Below, piece by piece: positions 1 through 6,777 of a DNA stretch of 19,692 nt (its first letter is position 1; each line of letters opens with the position of its first letter). The position numbers were made by a program, and so were the translations under genes. The DNA is from UBA6921 sp964532385 (GTDB lineage Bacteria > Pseudomonadota > Gammaproteobacteria > SG8-11), in the NCBI GenBank assembly GCA_964532385.1, contig CAZHHW010000062.1, positions 1 to 19,692 of the forward strand, in the 5' to 3' direction. The notes beneath the pieces were generated by a model. The model saw nothing but the letters and a program-made list of their open reading frames with translations, was not told the DNA's origin and did not search any database.

Positions 1-58
1 TGCATGTGTTAAGCATGCCGCCAGCGTTCAATCTGAGCCAGGATCAAACTCTTCAGTT
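1..58 (-). rRNA. rrs: 16S ribosomal RNA, 5' end only (gene continues off the left edge)
   Basis: Read on the minus strand, this stretch contains the universal 16S 5' block GAAGAGTTTGATCCTGGCTC, followed by ATTGAACGCTGGCGGCATGC and TTAACACATGC. The mature 5' end is placed at about position 58 by comparison with the E. coli 16S start (AAATTGAAGAG); the exact base is approximate. The GGCATGCTTAACACATGC wording is typical of Gammaproteobacteria. Only about 58 nt of the gene lie in the window. Its leader and promoters follow at 59-364. Confidence 0.97.
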
Positions 59-147
59 AAATATTACTGGCTGTATAAACAACCAAACTTCTTTGACGTG
101 GTTGCTTCTGTCGCAAAAATAATTTCTTATTTTTACTTGGAAGTCAC

Positions 148-240
148 ATCGGTTCTTTCGGTGAATACCGATTACCAACGCAAGCGCCCACACAAATTAC
201 CTGATCTAATTTTTTAAAGAGCGCTGAACGTGCTGTTCAG
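148..240 (-). promoter_or_regulatory. rRNA leader: boxB hairpin, boxA, boxC antitermination signals and a processing-type hairpin
   Basis: In transcript order on the minus strand there is first a boxB-like hairpin (arms CTGAAC/GTTCAG at 224-240, 5-nt loop). Next comes boxA, GCTCTTTAAAAA (211-222; E. coli boxA is TGCTCTTTAACA). Then boxC, TGTGTGGGC (186-194), a block that is nearly identical in E. coli rrn leaders. A further hairpin with 6-bp arms ATCGGT/ACCGAT lies at 148-172 and may be part of leader folding or processing. These signals recruit the Nus antitermination complex in known rRNA operons; the function here is inferred from order and sequence. Confidence 0.85.
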
Positions 241-252
241 TAAGGAGGCGGT

Positions 253-280
253 ATTATACGGAGAACTCTTCACCCGTCAA
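253..280 (-). promoter_or_regulatory. rRNA promoter P2
   Basis: Minus-strand -35 TTGACG (275-280) and a perfect -10 TATAAT (253-258) are separated by 16 bp. The bases after the -10 are GC-rich (ACCGCCTCC), the kind of discriminator associated with stringent control of rRNA promoters. It lies about 195 bp upstream of the 16S 5' end and just upstream of the boxB hairpin, as expected for an rRNA P2 promoter. Confidence 0.88.
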
Positions 281-336
281 CCCTTTCTTGCCACCCCTTC
301 AATTTCGCTAAACGGCCGCTTGTTGAAGGAGGGCGC

Positions 337-364
337 ATTATACGTACGCTCAACTCGCCGTCAA
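337..364 (-). promoter_or_regulatory. rRNA promoter P1 with AT-rich UP-like element
   Basis: Minus-strand -35 TTGACG (359-364) and -10 TATAAT (337-342) are again 16 bp apart, with a GCGCCC discriminator. Immediately upstream of the -35, positions 365-377 are almost pure A/T (GAATAATTTATTC), which resembles an UP element. The two promoters have the same -35, -10 and spacing and sit 84 bp apart, the classic P1/P2 arrangement. The P1 -35 lies only about 40 bp past the tyrS stop codon. Confidence 0.88.
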
Positions 365-404
365 GAATAAATTATTCGGGGCCAGCAATTCGTTCGTAAT
401 TGAG

Positions 405-1592
405 TTACGAGACTAGAGTTATTTTGGCAATGCGATGCTTTCCGACCTGGTAAATATGGGTAGTTTCAGTTTTTAGTTTTAGTTTTTCGTCGTCTATTCG
501 TTCACCATCTATCCGCACCGCCCCCGATTTAATCATGCGCATCGCGTCGGATGTGCTGGATGTCAAGCCAGCCTCTTTCAATAACTGACCGATCAGCAAA
601 CCCTCAGGTGCGACCAGCTTGATCACGGGCAGCTCGGAAGGCAGTTTTTTCTCTCGAAACTGAGCAATAAAGTCGTGCTCAGCACCTTCACCGGCAGCTA
701 CACCATGAAAGCGAGCAACTATTTCACGAGATAACCCAAGTTTCGCATCGCGGGGATGGGCACCCGCCTTAAGTGCGGCAATTTCAGACATTGGCTTCGC
801 CGAAAGCAGCTCATAGTAGCGCCACATCATGACATCTGAGATCGACATTAATTTACCGAACATCTGGTTAGGAGCTTCCTGAACACCAATGTAATTTCCC
901 AACGACTTCGACATCTTCTGCACCCCATCCAAGCCTTCCAAGATCGGCATGATGATCGCGACTTGCGGTGGCTGGTGATACAGCCTTTGGAGCTCCCGGC
1001 CGACCAGCAGATTGAATTTCTGATCAGTCCCGCCCAATTCGATGTCTGCCTTTAATGCAACCGAGTCGTATCCTTGAATCAATGGATACAAAAATTCGTG
1101 AATCGCAATGGTCTGCCCTGCCGTATACCTCTTATGGAAATCGTCGCGCTCCAACATGCGCGCAACCGGATATTTGGCTGCGAGCTGGATAAAATCCACA
1201 GCGCGCAGTTCGTTCATCCAGGTTGAATTAAATTCCACCACCGTTTGTTCCGGATCAAGAATCTTGAATACCTGCTGCTCATAAGTACGGGCATTTTCGA
1301 TCACCTCATCGCGCGTCAGCGGTGGCCGAGTCGTATTTTTGCCGGTGGGATCCCCAATCATCCCGGTAAAATCCCCAATTAGAAACACAATCTCATGCCC
1401 CAGCTCTTGGAATTGCCGTAATTTATTAAGCAATACCGTGTGGCCCAGGTGCAGATCGGGTGCCGTCGGATCGAAGCCGGCTTTTATCCTCAACCGCCGC
1501 CCGCTTTTTAATTTTTCGATCAGATCCTGTTCAACTAATATCTCGACGGTGCCACGCTTAATTAGGGCGAGCGCTTCCTCAACAGAATTCAT
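405..1592 (-). CDS. tyrS: Tyrosyl-tRNA synthetase
   Basis: Cytoplasmic class I aminoacyl-tRNA synthetase that charges tRNA-Tyr with tyrosine using ATP. The 395-residue length is normal for the TyrS type common in Proteobacteria. Visible signatures are the HIGH-type motif HLGH at residues 48-51, the tyrosine pocket segment QGYDS (173-177), GGTDQ (187-191), KMSKS at 226-230, and a C-terminal S4 RNA-binding domain from about residue 332. The ATG at 1592 gives a normal N-terminus; the Shine-Dalgarno is weak (GGAAA about 10 nt upstream). It is divergent from the endopeptidase gene and read toward the rRNA operon. A small hairpin overlaps the stop codon (394-410) but has no U-tract, so I see no intrinsic terminator before rRNA P1. 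Confidence 0.98.
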   Translation of the reverse strand: MNSVEEALALIKRGTVEILVEQDLIEKLKSGRRLRIKAGFDPTAPDLHLGHTVLLNKLRQFQELGHEIVFLIGDFTGMIGDPTGKNTTRPPLTRDEVIENARTYEQQVFKILDPEQTVVEFNSTWMNELRAVDFIQLAAKYPVARMLERDDFHKRYTAGQTIAIHEFLYPLIQGYDSVALKADIELGGTDQKFNLLVGRELQRLYHQPPQVAIIMPILEGLDGVQKMSKSLGNYIGVQEAPNQMFGKLMSISDVMMWRYYELLSAKPMSEIAALKAGAHPRDAKLGLSREIVARFHGVAAGEGAEHDFIAQFREKKLPSELPVIKLVAPEGLLIGQLLKEAGLTSSTSDAMRMIKSGAVRIDGERIDDEKLKLKTETTHIYQVGKHRIAKITLVS

Positions 1593-1644
1593 AGTGCGTA
1601 TTTCCGTAGCTGGTTAAAACCGAATAATTCCACATGGTGTGAAC

Positions 1645-1673
1645 CTATTAGTATTTTTTGATATCACAGACAA
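1645..1673 (-). promoter_or_regulatory. Candidate tyrS promoter
   Basis: Minus-strand TTGTCT (1668-1673) and TAATAG (1645-1650) with 17-bp spacing lie about 55 bp upstream of the tyrS start. Both hexamers are imperfect, so this is only a candidate. The rest of the 1593-1861 divergent region is AT-rich and must also hold the promoter of the plus-strand endopeptidase gene (a TATAAA lies at 1731-1736), but I cannot pick its -35 with confidence. Confidence 0.3.
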
Positions 1674-1861
1674 TTGAATACCCAATCACAATTTTCGCTA
1701 GATTGGTTTTTGGTGCTCTGTACTAAAATGTATAAATATATTGCTCCAGCATGGCCGATACAGGGGGCAGCGACTCTCAAGACCTTAATTGATCATGCAT
1801 GCGGCAACATTATTATGAATCGTTCGCGCAACAAGACCATTATTTTAGGGGCTGGCAGGTA

Positions 1862-3202
1862 ATGGTAATCCCCAAACTATACAAGCCTCACAGGACAACG
1901 ATTAAACCGAATCATGTGCTTATATTCATGATCGGTGTGACGGCACTTGGGGTTTTGTCTTTTTTTCTTACCCACGACGCAATTGCAAACCGGTTTAATT
2001 CTGTAAACGCCGTCCCAAGCGAAGAACTGTCTTTGGCACAGCTAAGCATTCCGGATGTGCCTCCCGATAATCCTCCCGGCGCCACCACAACAAGCAACAG
2101 CCAAGACCGTTGGGAAACATTGACCGTTAATAATGGCGATAATTTTTATAGCATCCTGGGTCGCGTCGGATTTGATCCGCACGATTCTCAACGCATACTG
2201 GAAGCCGGGCCTGGAGCGGCTGCGCTTAAACGGCTCATTCCTGGCCAGAGGATTAAAATTCGTTTCACCAAAGATGAGCTGGCGGAACTCGTCTATGAAA
2301 ACGACGGCATTAACATTGTCCAGATTAAACGCACCGACAATGGCTTCGAATTAGGCAACATCAAACGTAGTCTCGAAACAAGATTTTCATATGCGTCCGG
2401 CATCGTCGACTCATCTTTATTTCTCGCCGCACAAGGGGTGGGGCTCTCTGTTAATCTGACCATGCAACTGGCTGCAATATTCGGCTGGGATATCGACTTT
2501 GCATTGGACTTACATAAAGGCGACCGCTTTACTGTGGTGTATGAGGAACTCTACTCCAATGGCGAGAAAGTGCGCGATGGTTCCGTCTTGGCCGCCGAGT
2601 TCACCAATAACAACAATGTTCACCGTGCAGTTCGTTATATTAGCAGTGATGGACGCGCCGACTACTACACCGCAAATGGATTAAATTTGCGCAAAGCATT
2701 TTTGCGTACGCCCGTCGATGTTTCCCGTATCAGCTCCGGATTCGGAGTTCGCTTCCACCCGATATTGAATAGCATCAAGGCGCATCGCGGTGTGGACTAT
2801 GCTGCACCCACGGGTACTCCGATTCGTGTAACTGGTGATGGAAAAGTCGCATTCAAGGGGTTGCGCAGTGGTTATGGTAAAGCCCTCATCATCGATCACG
2901 GCAATGGCTACCAAACCGTATATGCTCACATGTCGCAGTTTAGATCGGACTTAAAAGTCGGCTCCGCAGTAAAGCAAGGTCAAGTGATTGGTTATGTCGG
3001 CCAGACCGGTCTTGCGACCGGTCCTCACTTACACTACGAATTCCAGGTTAACGGAATTCACCGCGATCCGTTGACTATTAAACTGCCGAGCGCAGCGCCC
3101 ATTTCCGCTGCGGAGAAAAAAGATTTCATAGAAAAGACGTCACGCTTCGCGGGATTAATCGATACGTTAAATAAAACCAACATCGCTCTCACGGCTCAAT
3201 AA
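1862..3202 (+). CDS. mepM: Membrane-anchored M23 family peptidoglycan endopeptidase (MepM/YebA-like)
   Basis: Predicted zinc DD-endopeptidase that cuts peptide crosslinks in peptidoglycan to allow wall growth. The 446 residues match MepM in length and layout. There is one N-terminal membrane segment (about residues 18-38), a LysM/OapA-like region (about 84-136), a linker domain, then the M23 domain (about 300-405). Zinc and catalytic residues are visible: HRGVD (H308, D312), YAH (H356) and the HLH pair in GPHLHYE (H389, H391). I chose the ATG at 1862: it follows an AGG-containing stretch and gives a usual short cytoplasmic tail. An in-frame ATG at 1799 would add 21 residues without a ribosome site. 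The gene is divergent from tyrS. The anhydromuropeptide kinase gene often found next to such genes is absent here. Confidence 0.93.
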   Translation: MVIPKLYKPHRTTIKPNHVLIFMIGVTALGVLSFFLTHDAIANRFNSVNAVPSEELSLAQLSIPDVPPDNPPGATTTSNSQDRWETLTVNNGDNFYSILGRVGFDPHDSQRILEAGPGAAALKRLIPGQRIKIRFTKDELAELVYENDGINIVQIKRTDNGFELGNIKRSLETRFSYASGIVDSSLFLAAQGVGLSVNLTMQLAAIFGWDIDFALDLHKGDRFTVVYEELYSNGEKVRDGSVLAAEFTNNNNVHRAVRYISSDGRADYYTANGLNLRKAFLRTPVDVSRISSGFGVRFHPILNSIKAHRGVDYAAPTGTPIRVTGDGKVAFKGLRSGYGKALIIDHGNGYQTVYAHMSQFRSDLKVGSAVKQGQVIGYVGQTGLATGPHLHYEFQVNGIHRDPLTIKLPSAAPISAAEKKDFIEKTSRFAGLIDTLNKTNIALTAQ

Positions 3203-3312
3203 TTTTCATCGCTGCTTATTGTCCACGACCCTTCGTACATCTCCTCTTCACACAAGAAGTATTCAGTAAAGTCATAACCCAGTAATGACTGAATTTTATT
3301 TAATGTCTTCAT
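3196..3312 (-). CDS. Possible small protein, 38 residues, unknown function
   Basis: A short open frame not matching any family I recognise. It begins MKTLNKIQSLLGYDF and ends SDENY, with eight acidic residues and seven aromatic residues among 38, so it reads like a real soluble protein rather than random translation. A GGCGGAG ribosome-site-like stretch sits just before the ATG (short 4-5 nt gap). Further upstream on the same strand is TTGATA, 17 bp before TAAATG, a weak promoter candidate. It occupies a gap that is otherwise empty and overlaps the last 7 bp of the endopeptidase gene on the opposite strand. No signal peptide or membrane segment is seen. It could still be chance; conservation is not known. 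Confidence 0.35.
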   Translation of the reverse strand: MKTLNKIQSLLGYDFTEYFLCEEEMYEGSWTISSDENY

Positions 3313-3373
3313 GTGGCTCCGCCCTATCTCGATGCATTTAAATTAGTCAGAAAAAATTATCAATAAGTGATTC

Positions 3374-3397
3374 ACCCGAATCTGAAATCGGGTTTTT
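3374..3397 (+). terminator. Intrinsic terminator-like hairpin after the endopeptidase gene
   Basis: Arms ACCCGA (3374-3379) and TCGGGT (3388-3393) flank an 8-nt loop and run into five T residues (3393-3397). It lies 170 bp past the endopeptidase stop codon, so it may end that transcript or insulate the downstream cytochrome gene. The rest of 3313-3517 holds no further gene that I can see. Confidence 0.45.
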
Positions 3398-3517
3398 GGT
3401 CTCTACCTTTTCCTAGGTACTTAAGCGAATTTGTGAACCTTTGGAAGCCAGTTTAGAACCGGCTGCAAATGCATTTTTTGGAATGCGTGGACTAACGGAA
3501 CTAGCGAGGATTTCACC

Positions 3518-5206
3518 ATGGAAAGAAAATGGAAACAGTACCGGATTGTTTCATGGAGTGTAGCGATCTTAATGGCTGGAGTAATGCAGGAACTAAGTTA
3601 TGCAGCATCCGATGGGGTTTCAGGTCATTCCGGGGTTAATGGGTCAACATGCGCGGATACGGGATGTCATACACCGGCCTCATCCTCGCCCGCATTGGCT
3701 ATAAGCGGACCTGCCAGTGTCGCGGCAGGTTCCACGCACACTTATATGGTGACGATTAATGGTGGCCCAGGAGCTGTTGCAGGCCCGGGATCAGGAGGCG
3801 GCATGATGGGTCCCGGGGGCATGATGGGCGGCACCGCACCTGCTCCGGGAACCGGCACACCAGGCGGCGGGATGATGGGACCTGGGGGCATGATGGGTGG
3901 AGGCACAACACCTACCCCGACACCCGCACCTGGAACCACACCTGCTCCGGGAACCCCGGGAAGTGGCGGCATGATGGGGCCCGGCGGAATGATGGGATCT
4001 GGAAGCGGGCCTCGCACAGGTGGCACGGCGGGTATTGACATTTCCGCGAGCGACGGCACGCTCGCTTCGACCATGATCAATACCAAAATGCTGAATGGAG
4101 AAGTGGTTCATAGCGCGCCCGCGCCGTTAACACCCATGGGAGTCATGTATACATTTAACTGGACCGCACCGGCCAGCGGAACTCCTACGCTGAATGTCTC
4201 AGGTTTGTCGGCTAATAACGATGCCACAAGCAGCGGCGATGGTACTGGAACCGCTGTTATGTCTATAGCGGTTACGTCTGCCGGCGGTAACCAGGCACCG
4301 CTGGCTCAAATCGCCGGCCCGACGACCGGGACCGCTGGAACGCCGGTAACCTTTAATGGCGCAGGCTCTTCGGATGCGGATGGAACCATCGCTTCCTATG
4401 CATGGAATTTCGGTGATGGAACGGCGGGCTCAGGGGTAAGTACAACACATACATATACTGCAGGCAGTTACACGGTAACCCTCACGGTGACCGATAACGC
4501 CGGCGCTACCGGAACCGCAAATTCAACCATCAACATCGCATCGTCCGGAAATCAATCATCCCCGGTTGCTCACGCGGGCGGGCCCTACACCGGCAACGTC
4601 AACATGGCGGTAAGTTTCGATGGCTCCAATTCCACCGACGCCGACGGCACGATTACTTCCTATAACTGGAGTTTCGGCGATGGCACAGTCGGTAGTGGCG
4701 CTCAGCCGACGCATATCTATAGTACTGCCGGAACTTATCCGGTGAATTTAACTGTCACTGACAATAGTGGTGCGACAGGCACCGCTACGACTTCCGCCAC
4801 GATTAATCGCAACATGAATCTGACCACGGCGGTGGGAGCGCGGTTGTATGCGGACCATTGCGCTTCATGTCATGGTACCGCAGGCATGGGTGGACCCGAT
4901 AAGCCAGTCATGGGCGCATCCGCACAAGCGATCGCCACGGCTATCAAAGAAGTTCCCGAGATGCAGTCTTTACAATTAACCGGCGATGAAATTGCCGCGA
5001 TTGCCTGCTATCTCAAAGCGGTCTGCCCGCAACCGCCGACATCCACCACAACACCGACCGGAGCAGCCGCAGATACAAACCGCGCAACGGCGGCGGACTC
5101 TTCACCGGTAAGCGCGGGATGCCTGGACTGGCTCACATTGATGTACGCCGCATGGTGCCTGCGCATGCGCTTTTGGGTCAAGGCACGACAAATTATCAAA
5201 ACCTGA
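3518..5206 (+). CDS. Exported modular c-type cytochrome: choice-of-anchor V-like domain, two PKD domains, cytochrome c domain, CTERM-like tail
   Basis: An envelope or surface protein, probably an electron carrier or metal-binding redox protein; its substrate is unknown. Order in the 562 residues: signal peptide (about 1-30); a choice-of-anchor V-like domain (33-254) starting with a CX4CH motif, CADTGCH (45-51); within it a Gly/Met/Pro insert (about 84-170) with three copies of GGMMGPGGMMG (94-104, 117-127, 150-160); PKD domains (258-341 and 346-431), each with a FGDGT signature; a monohaem cytochrome c domain with CASCH (448-452) and probable Met ligand in VPEM (M482). The tail (534-562) reads GCLDWLTL, then a hydrophobic stretch, then basic residues, like a GlyGly-CTERM sorting signal. 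AGGA lies 6 nt before the ATG. The domain calls rest on visible motifs; the sorting signal is an inference. Confidence 0.85.
   Translation: MERKWKQYRIVSWSVAILMAGVMQELSYAASDGVSGHSGVNGSTCADTGCHTPASSSPALAISGPASVAAGSTHTYMVTINGGPGAVAGPGSGGGMMGPGGMMGGTAPAPGTGTPGGGMMGPGGMMGGGTTPTPTPAPGTTPAPGTPGSGGMMGPGGMMGSGSGPRTGGTAGIDISASDGTLASTMINTKMLNGEVVHSAPAPLTPMGVMYTFNWTAPASGTPTLNVSGLSANNDATSSGDGTGTAVMSIAVTSAGGNQAPLAQIAGPTTGTAGTPVTFNGAGSSDADGTIASYAWNFGDGTAGSGVSTTHTYTAGSYTVTLTVTDNAGATGTANSTINIASSGNQSSPVAHAGGPYTGNVNMAVSFDGSNSTDADGTITSYNWSFGDGTVGSGAQPTHIYSTAGTYPVNLTVTDNSGATGTATTSATINRNMNLTTAVGARLYADHCASCHGTAGMGGPDKPVMGASAQAIATAIKEVPEMQSLQLTGDEIAAIACYLKAVCPQPPTSTTTPTGAAADTNRATAADSSPVSAGCLDWLTLMYAAWCLRMRFWVKARQIIKT
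3797..3997 (+). repeat. Three in-frame repeats encoding GGMMGPGGMMG
   Basis: Copies at 3797-3829, 3866-3898 and 3965-3997 encode the identical 11-residue unit. Third positions differ between copies (for example GGTCCC, GGACCT and GGGCCC for Gly-Pro), so the protein sequence has been kept while the DNA drifted. The copies are separated by Pro/Thr-rich linkers of 12 and 22 residues. The insert splits the choice-of-anchor V-like domain between VTINGG and TAGIDISASDG. Confidence 0.9.
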
Positions 5207-5248
5207 AAGCGTATAACGCCGAAGCAGCGTAAAAATATTACCGGGGTT

Positions 5249-5285
5249 CTTTCCGTGGAAGATGCTCGCAGCATCTTGCGGAAAG
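5249..5285 (+). terminator. Long hairpin after the modular cytochrome gene
   Basis: Outer arms CTTTCCG (5249-5255) and CGGAAAG (5279-5285) and inner arms AAGATGCT (5259-5266) and AGCATCTT (5270-5277) pair around a 3-nt loop, with a small asymmetric internal loop. A CCCCC then TTTT follows, so the U-tract is delayed by about 8 nt. It may act as a terminator, or as an mRNA 3'-end stabiliser. Confidence 0.45.
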
Positions 5286-5371
5286 CGCCCCCTTTTATAA
5301 ATATCCCGCCGGTATGCCGAATAAGTGGTAACACACAGCTCACCCGGTCCGGTCGGCTTGCATTGCAAAAA

Positions 5372-5417
5372 TGGCATGGATACCATGGCACGGCTTCAAC
5401 AACCCATGAGCGTGCCA
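5372..5417 (+). promoter_or_regulatory. Two overlapping hairpins ending at the start codon of the YfaZ-like gene
   Basis: Hairpin A pairs CATGG (5375-5379) with CCATG (5383-5387), extended outward past one mismatch to TG/CA. Hairpin B pairs TGGCACG (5386-5392) perfectly with CGTGCCA (5411-5417). Both need bases 5386-5390, so they exclude one another. Hairpin B ends one base before the GTG start codon, in a place with no clear Shine-Dalgarno. A translational control role is inference only. Confidence 0.3.
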
Positions 5418-5418
5418 A

Positions 5419-5994
5419 GTGAAAATTTATTCCCGATTGTTGTGTATCAGTGCTGGCCTGTTAATGTGCGGCGCGGCCCAGGCAACCAGCTCCCTCGACT
5501 TGGGTCTGAGTAACGACAGCGTGCGCGTTCGTTACGGCAAAGACGTCAGCACATCGCCGCAAGGTCGCAAGGAACTAGGCGTGGGTGCGCTCTACAATAA
5601 CAACGGCAATACAATGCTCGATGCATGGTTTCAAATTACCGACGAAGCCGGCAGCAAGGCGCCGGGGCTGGATGCAAGCGTCGGATTCAAAGCTTATCTT
5701 GGTAAAACCGAGCATCACGAATATCTCGGCCTTGGGATCGGCGGAGCATTGCAGTATCGCCCGGTACAGAACAACCGCCTGCTCATGAGCGCCGGGGCGT
5801 ATTTCGCGCCCAATATCGTTACCTTCCTGGACGCCGACAACTTATGGGAAATTAATCTGCGTGTCGGCTACGAGATACTGCCTGCGGCGATTGCGTATAT
5901 CAGTTACCAGAATGTGCGCGTCAATTTTAGTGCGGCTGAAGACGAGCAAGTGATCCAGCGCGGCGGACAGTTAGGTCTGGAGCTGCGGTTTTAA
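5419..5994 (+). CDS. YfaZ-like outer-membrane beta-barrel protein
   Basis: A 191-residue exported protein of unknown function, predicted to sit in the outer membrane. It has a signal peptide (about 1-23, ending GAAQA) followed by alternating polar/hydrophobic strands, including SSLDLGLSNDSVRVRYG and GLGIGGALQYRPV, and ends in phenylalanine (LGLELRF), the usual last residue of an outer-membrane barrel. The layout and the opening strand resemble the YfaZ family; no catalytic motif is seen. The start is GTG because an in-frame stop lies four codons upstream. No good ribosome site is visible, and a hairpin abuts the start codon. The stop codon overlaps that of comF on the other strand within the palindrome TTAA. 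Confidence 0.75.
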   Translation: MKIYSRLLCISAGLLMCGAAQATSSLDLGLSNDSVRVRYGKDVSTSPQGRKELGVGALYNNNGNTMLDAWFQITDEAGSKAPGLDASVGFKAYLGKTEHHEYLGLGIGGALQYRPVQNNRLLMSAGAYFAPNIVTFLDADNLWEINLRVGYEILPAAIAYISYQNVRVNFSAAEDEQVIQRGGQLGLELRF

Positions 5995-6740
5995 TAATCC
6001 AGGATCGCGCGAGCACACACCCACACCTGCACATCTTCAACACCCCCGGCGATGAGGGTGCGCGACAGCTCGTCGACGGTAGCGCCAGTGGTCATCACAT
6101 CATCGACAATCGCAACGCGGCGCGCTCTTAGCGCCTCCCGCATTTCAAACGCCCCCTTGATGTTTTTTACGCGCTGGTCGGCGGGCAGATCCGACTGTGC
6201 GGCCGTGCCGCGGATTCGCATGCAGGTATGTACATCAATGGGGATGCGCAAATGCGCAGCCACCGGACGCGCCAATTCGAGCGCCTGATTGAATCCACGC
6301 GCGCGTAAGCGGCCACTGTGCAAAGGCACCGGCATAATAATGTCAGGACGTGCCTCCTGTTGAGCATAGTGTTGCGCCATCAATTCGCCCAGCACGCGTG
6401 CGACATACAGTTTGCGATTGAATTTCAGCGCCAGAACGAGATGTCTCACCGGATCTTCATAACGAAAGGGGGCCAATGTGCGCGTGAACGCGGGTGGCTG
6501 AGCGACACAGGCGCCGCATTCGTTTTCAGTCTGAGTCTCCAATGGCAATCCACAGCGTGGACAAGGCCGCGGCACGCTCGGCAACTCAGCGCGGCAGGGC
6601 GCGCACAGATCCAGTTTCCCGGGCACATCGCAACCACATAACACGCAGGTCGCCGGAATCAGGCGGTACTGTATATGTTTTATCCATCCGTACATTACTA
6701 TCGCCATATCAATTGACAGTTGACGCGCCTGCGCTAACAT
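5991..6740 (-). CDS. comF: ComF family protein (phosphoribosyltransferase fold)
   Basis: Cytoplasmic ComF/GntX-type protein, associated in other bacteria with DNA uptake and use. Counting from the longest start (249 residues), it has four Cys pairs that look like zinc sites (C32/C35, C46/C49, C60/C63, C75/C78). The C-terminal domain is of phosphoribosyltransferase type, with the PRPP-binding motif VAIVDDVMTTGAT at 209-221. The start is uncertain. The ATG at 6740 lies inside the putative bioB promoter and has no clear ribosome site. ATGs at 6707 (residue 12) and 6695 (residue 16) both leave the domains intact and are more likely. comF directly upstream of bioB is a common neighbourhood in Proteobacteria. 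Confidence 0.93.
   Translation of the reverse strand: MLAQARQLSIDMAIVMYGWIKHIQYRLIPATCVLCGCDVPGKLDLCAPCRAELPSVPRPCPRCGLPLETQTENECGACVAQPPAFTRTLAPFRYEDPVRHLVLALKFNRKLYVARVLGELMAQHYAQQEARPDIIMPVPLHSGRLRARGFNQALELARPVAAHLRIPIDVHTCMRIRGTAAQSDLPADQRVKNIKGAFEMREALRARRVAIVDDVMTTGATVDELSRTLIAGGVEDVQVWVCARAILDY
6713..6740 (+). promoter_or_regulatory. Candidate promoter of the biotin operon
   Basis: A perfect -35 TTGACA (6713-6718) lies 16 bp before TAACAT (6735-6740). A second TTGACG overlaps just downstream (6720-6725). The position, about 37 bp before the bioB ATG, fits a sigma-70 promoter. No BirA-type TTGTAAACC palindrome or BioR site is visible, so any biotin control is not evident from the sequence. 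Confidence 0.5.
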
Positions 6741-6777
6741 CGGCGGGCGCCATTAACCCTTCCGCAGGATACCGATC

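Noticed and set aside
1674..1862. A 62-codon plus-strand frame upstream of the endopeptidase gene
   Set aside because: It lies in the AT-rich promoter region, has no ribosome site and overlaps the region needed for endopeptidase expression.
3742..4086. A Pro/Ile/Met-rich minus-strand frame with regular PPGPIMPP repeats
   Set aside because: It is the antisense image of the GGMMGPGGMMG repeats and has no ribosome site.
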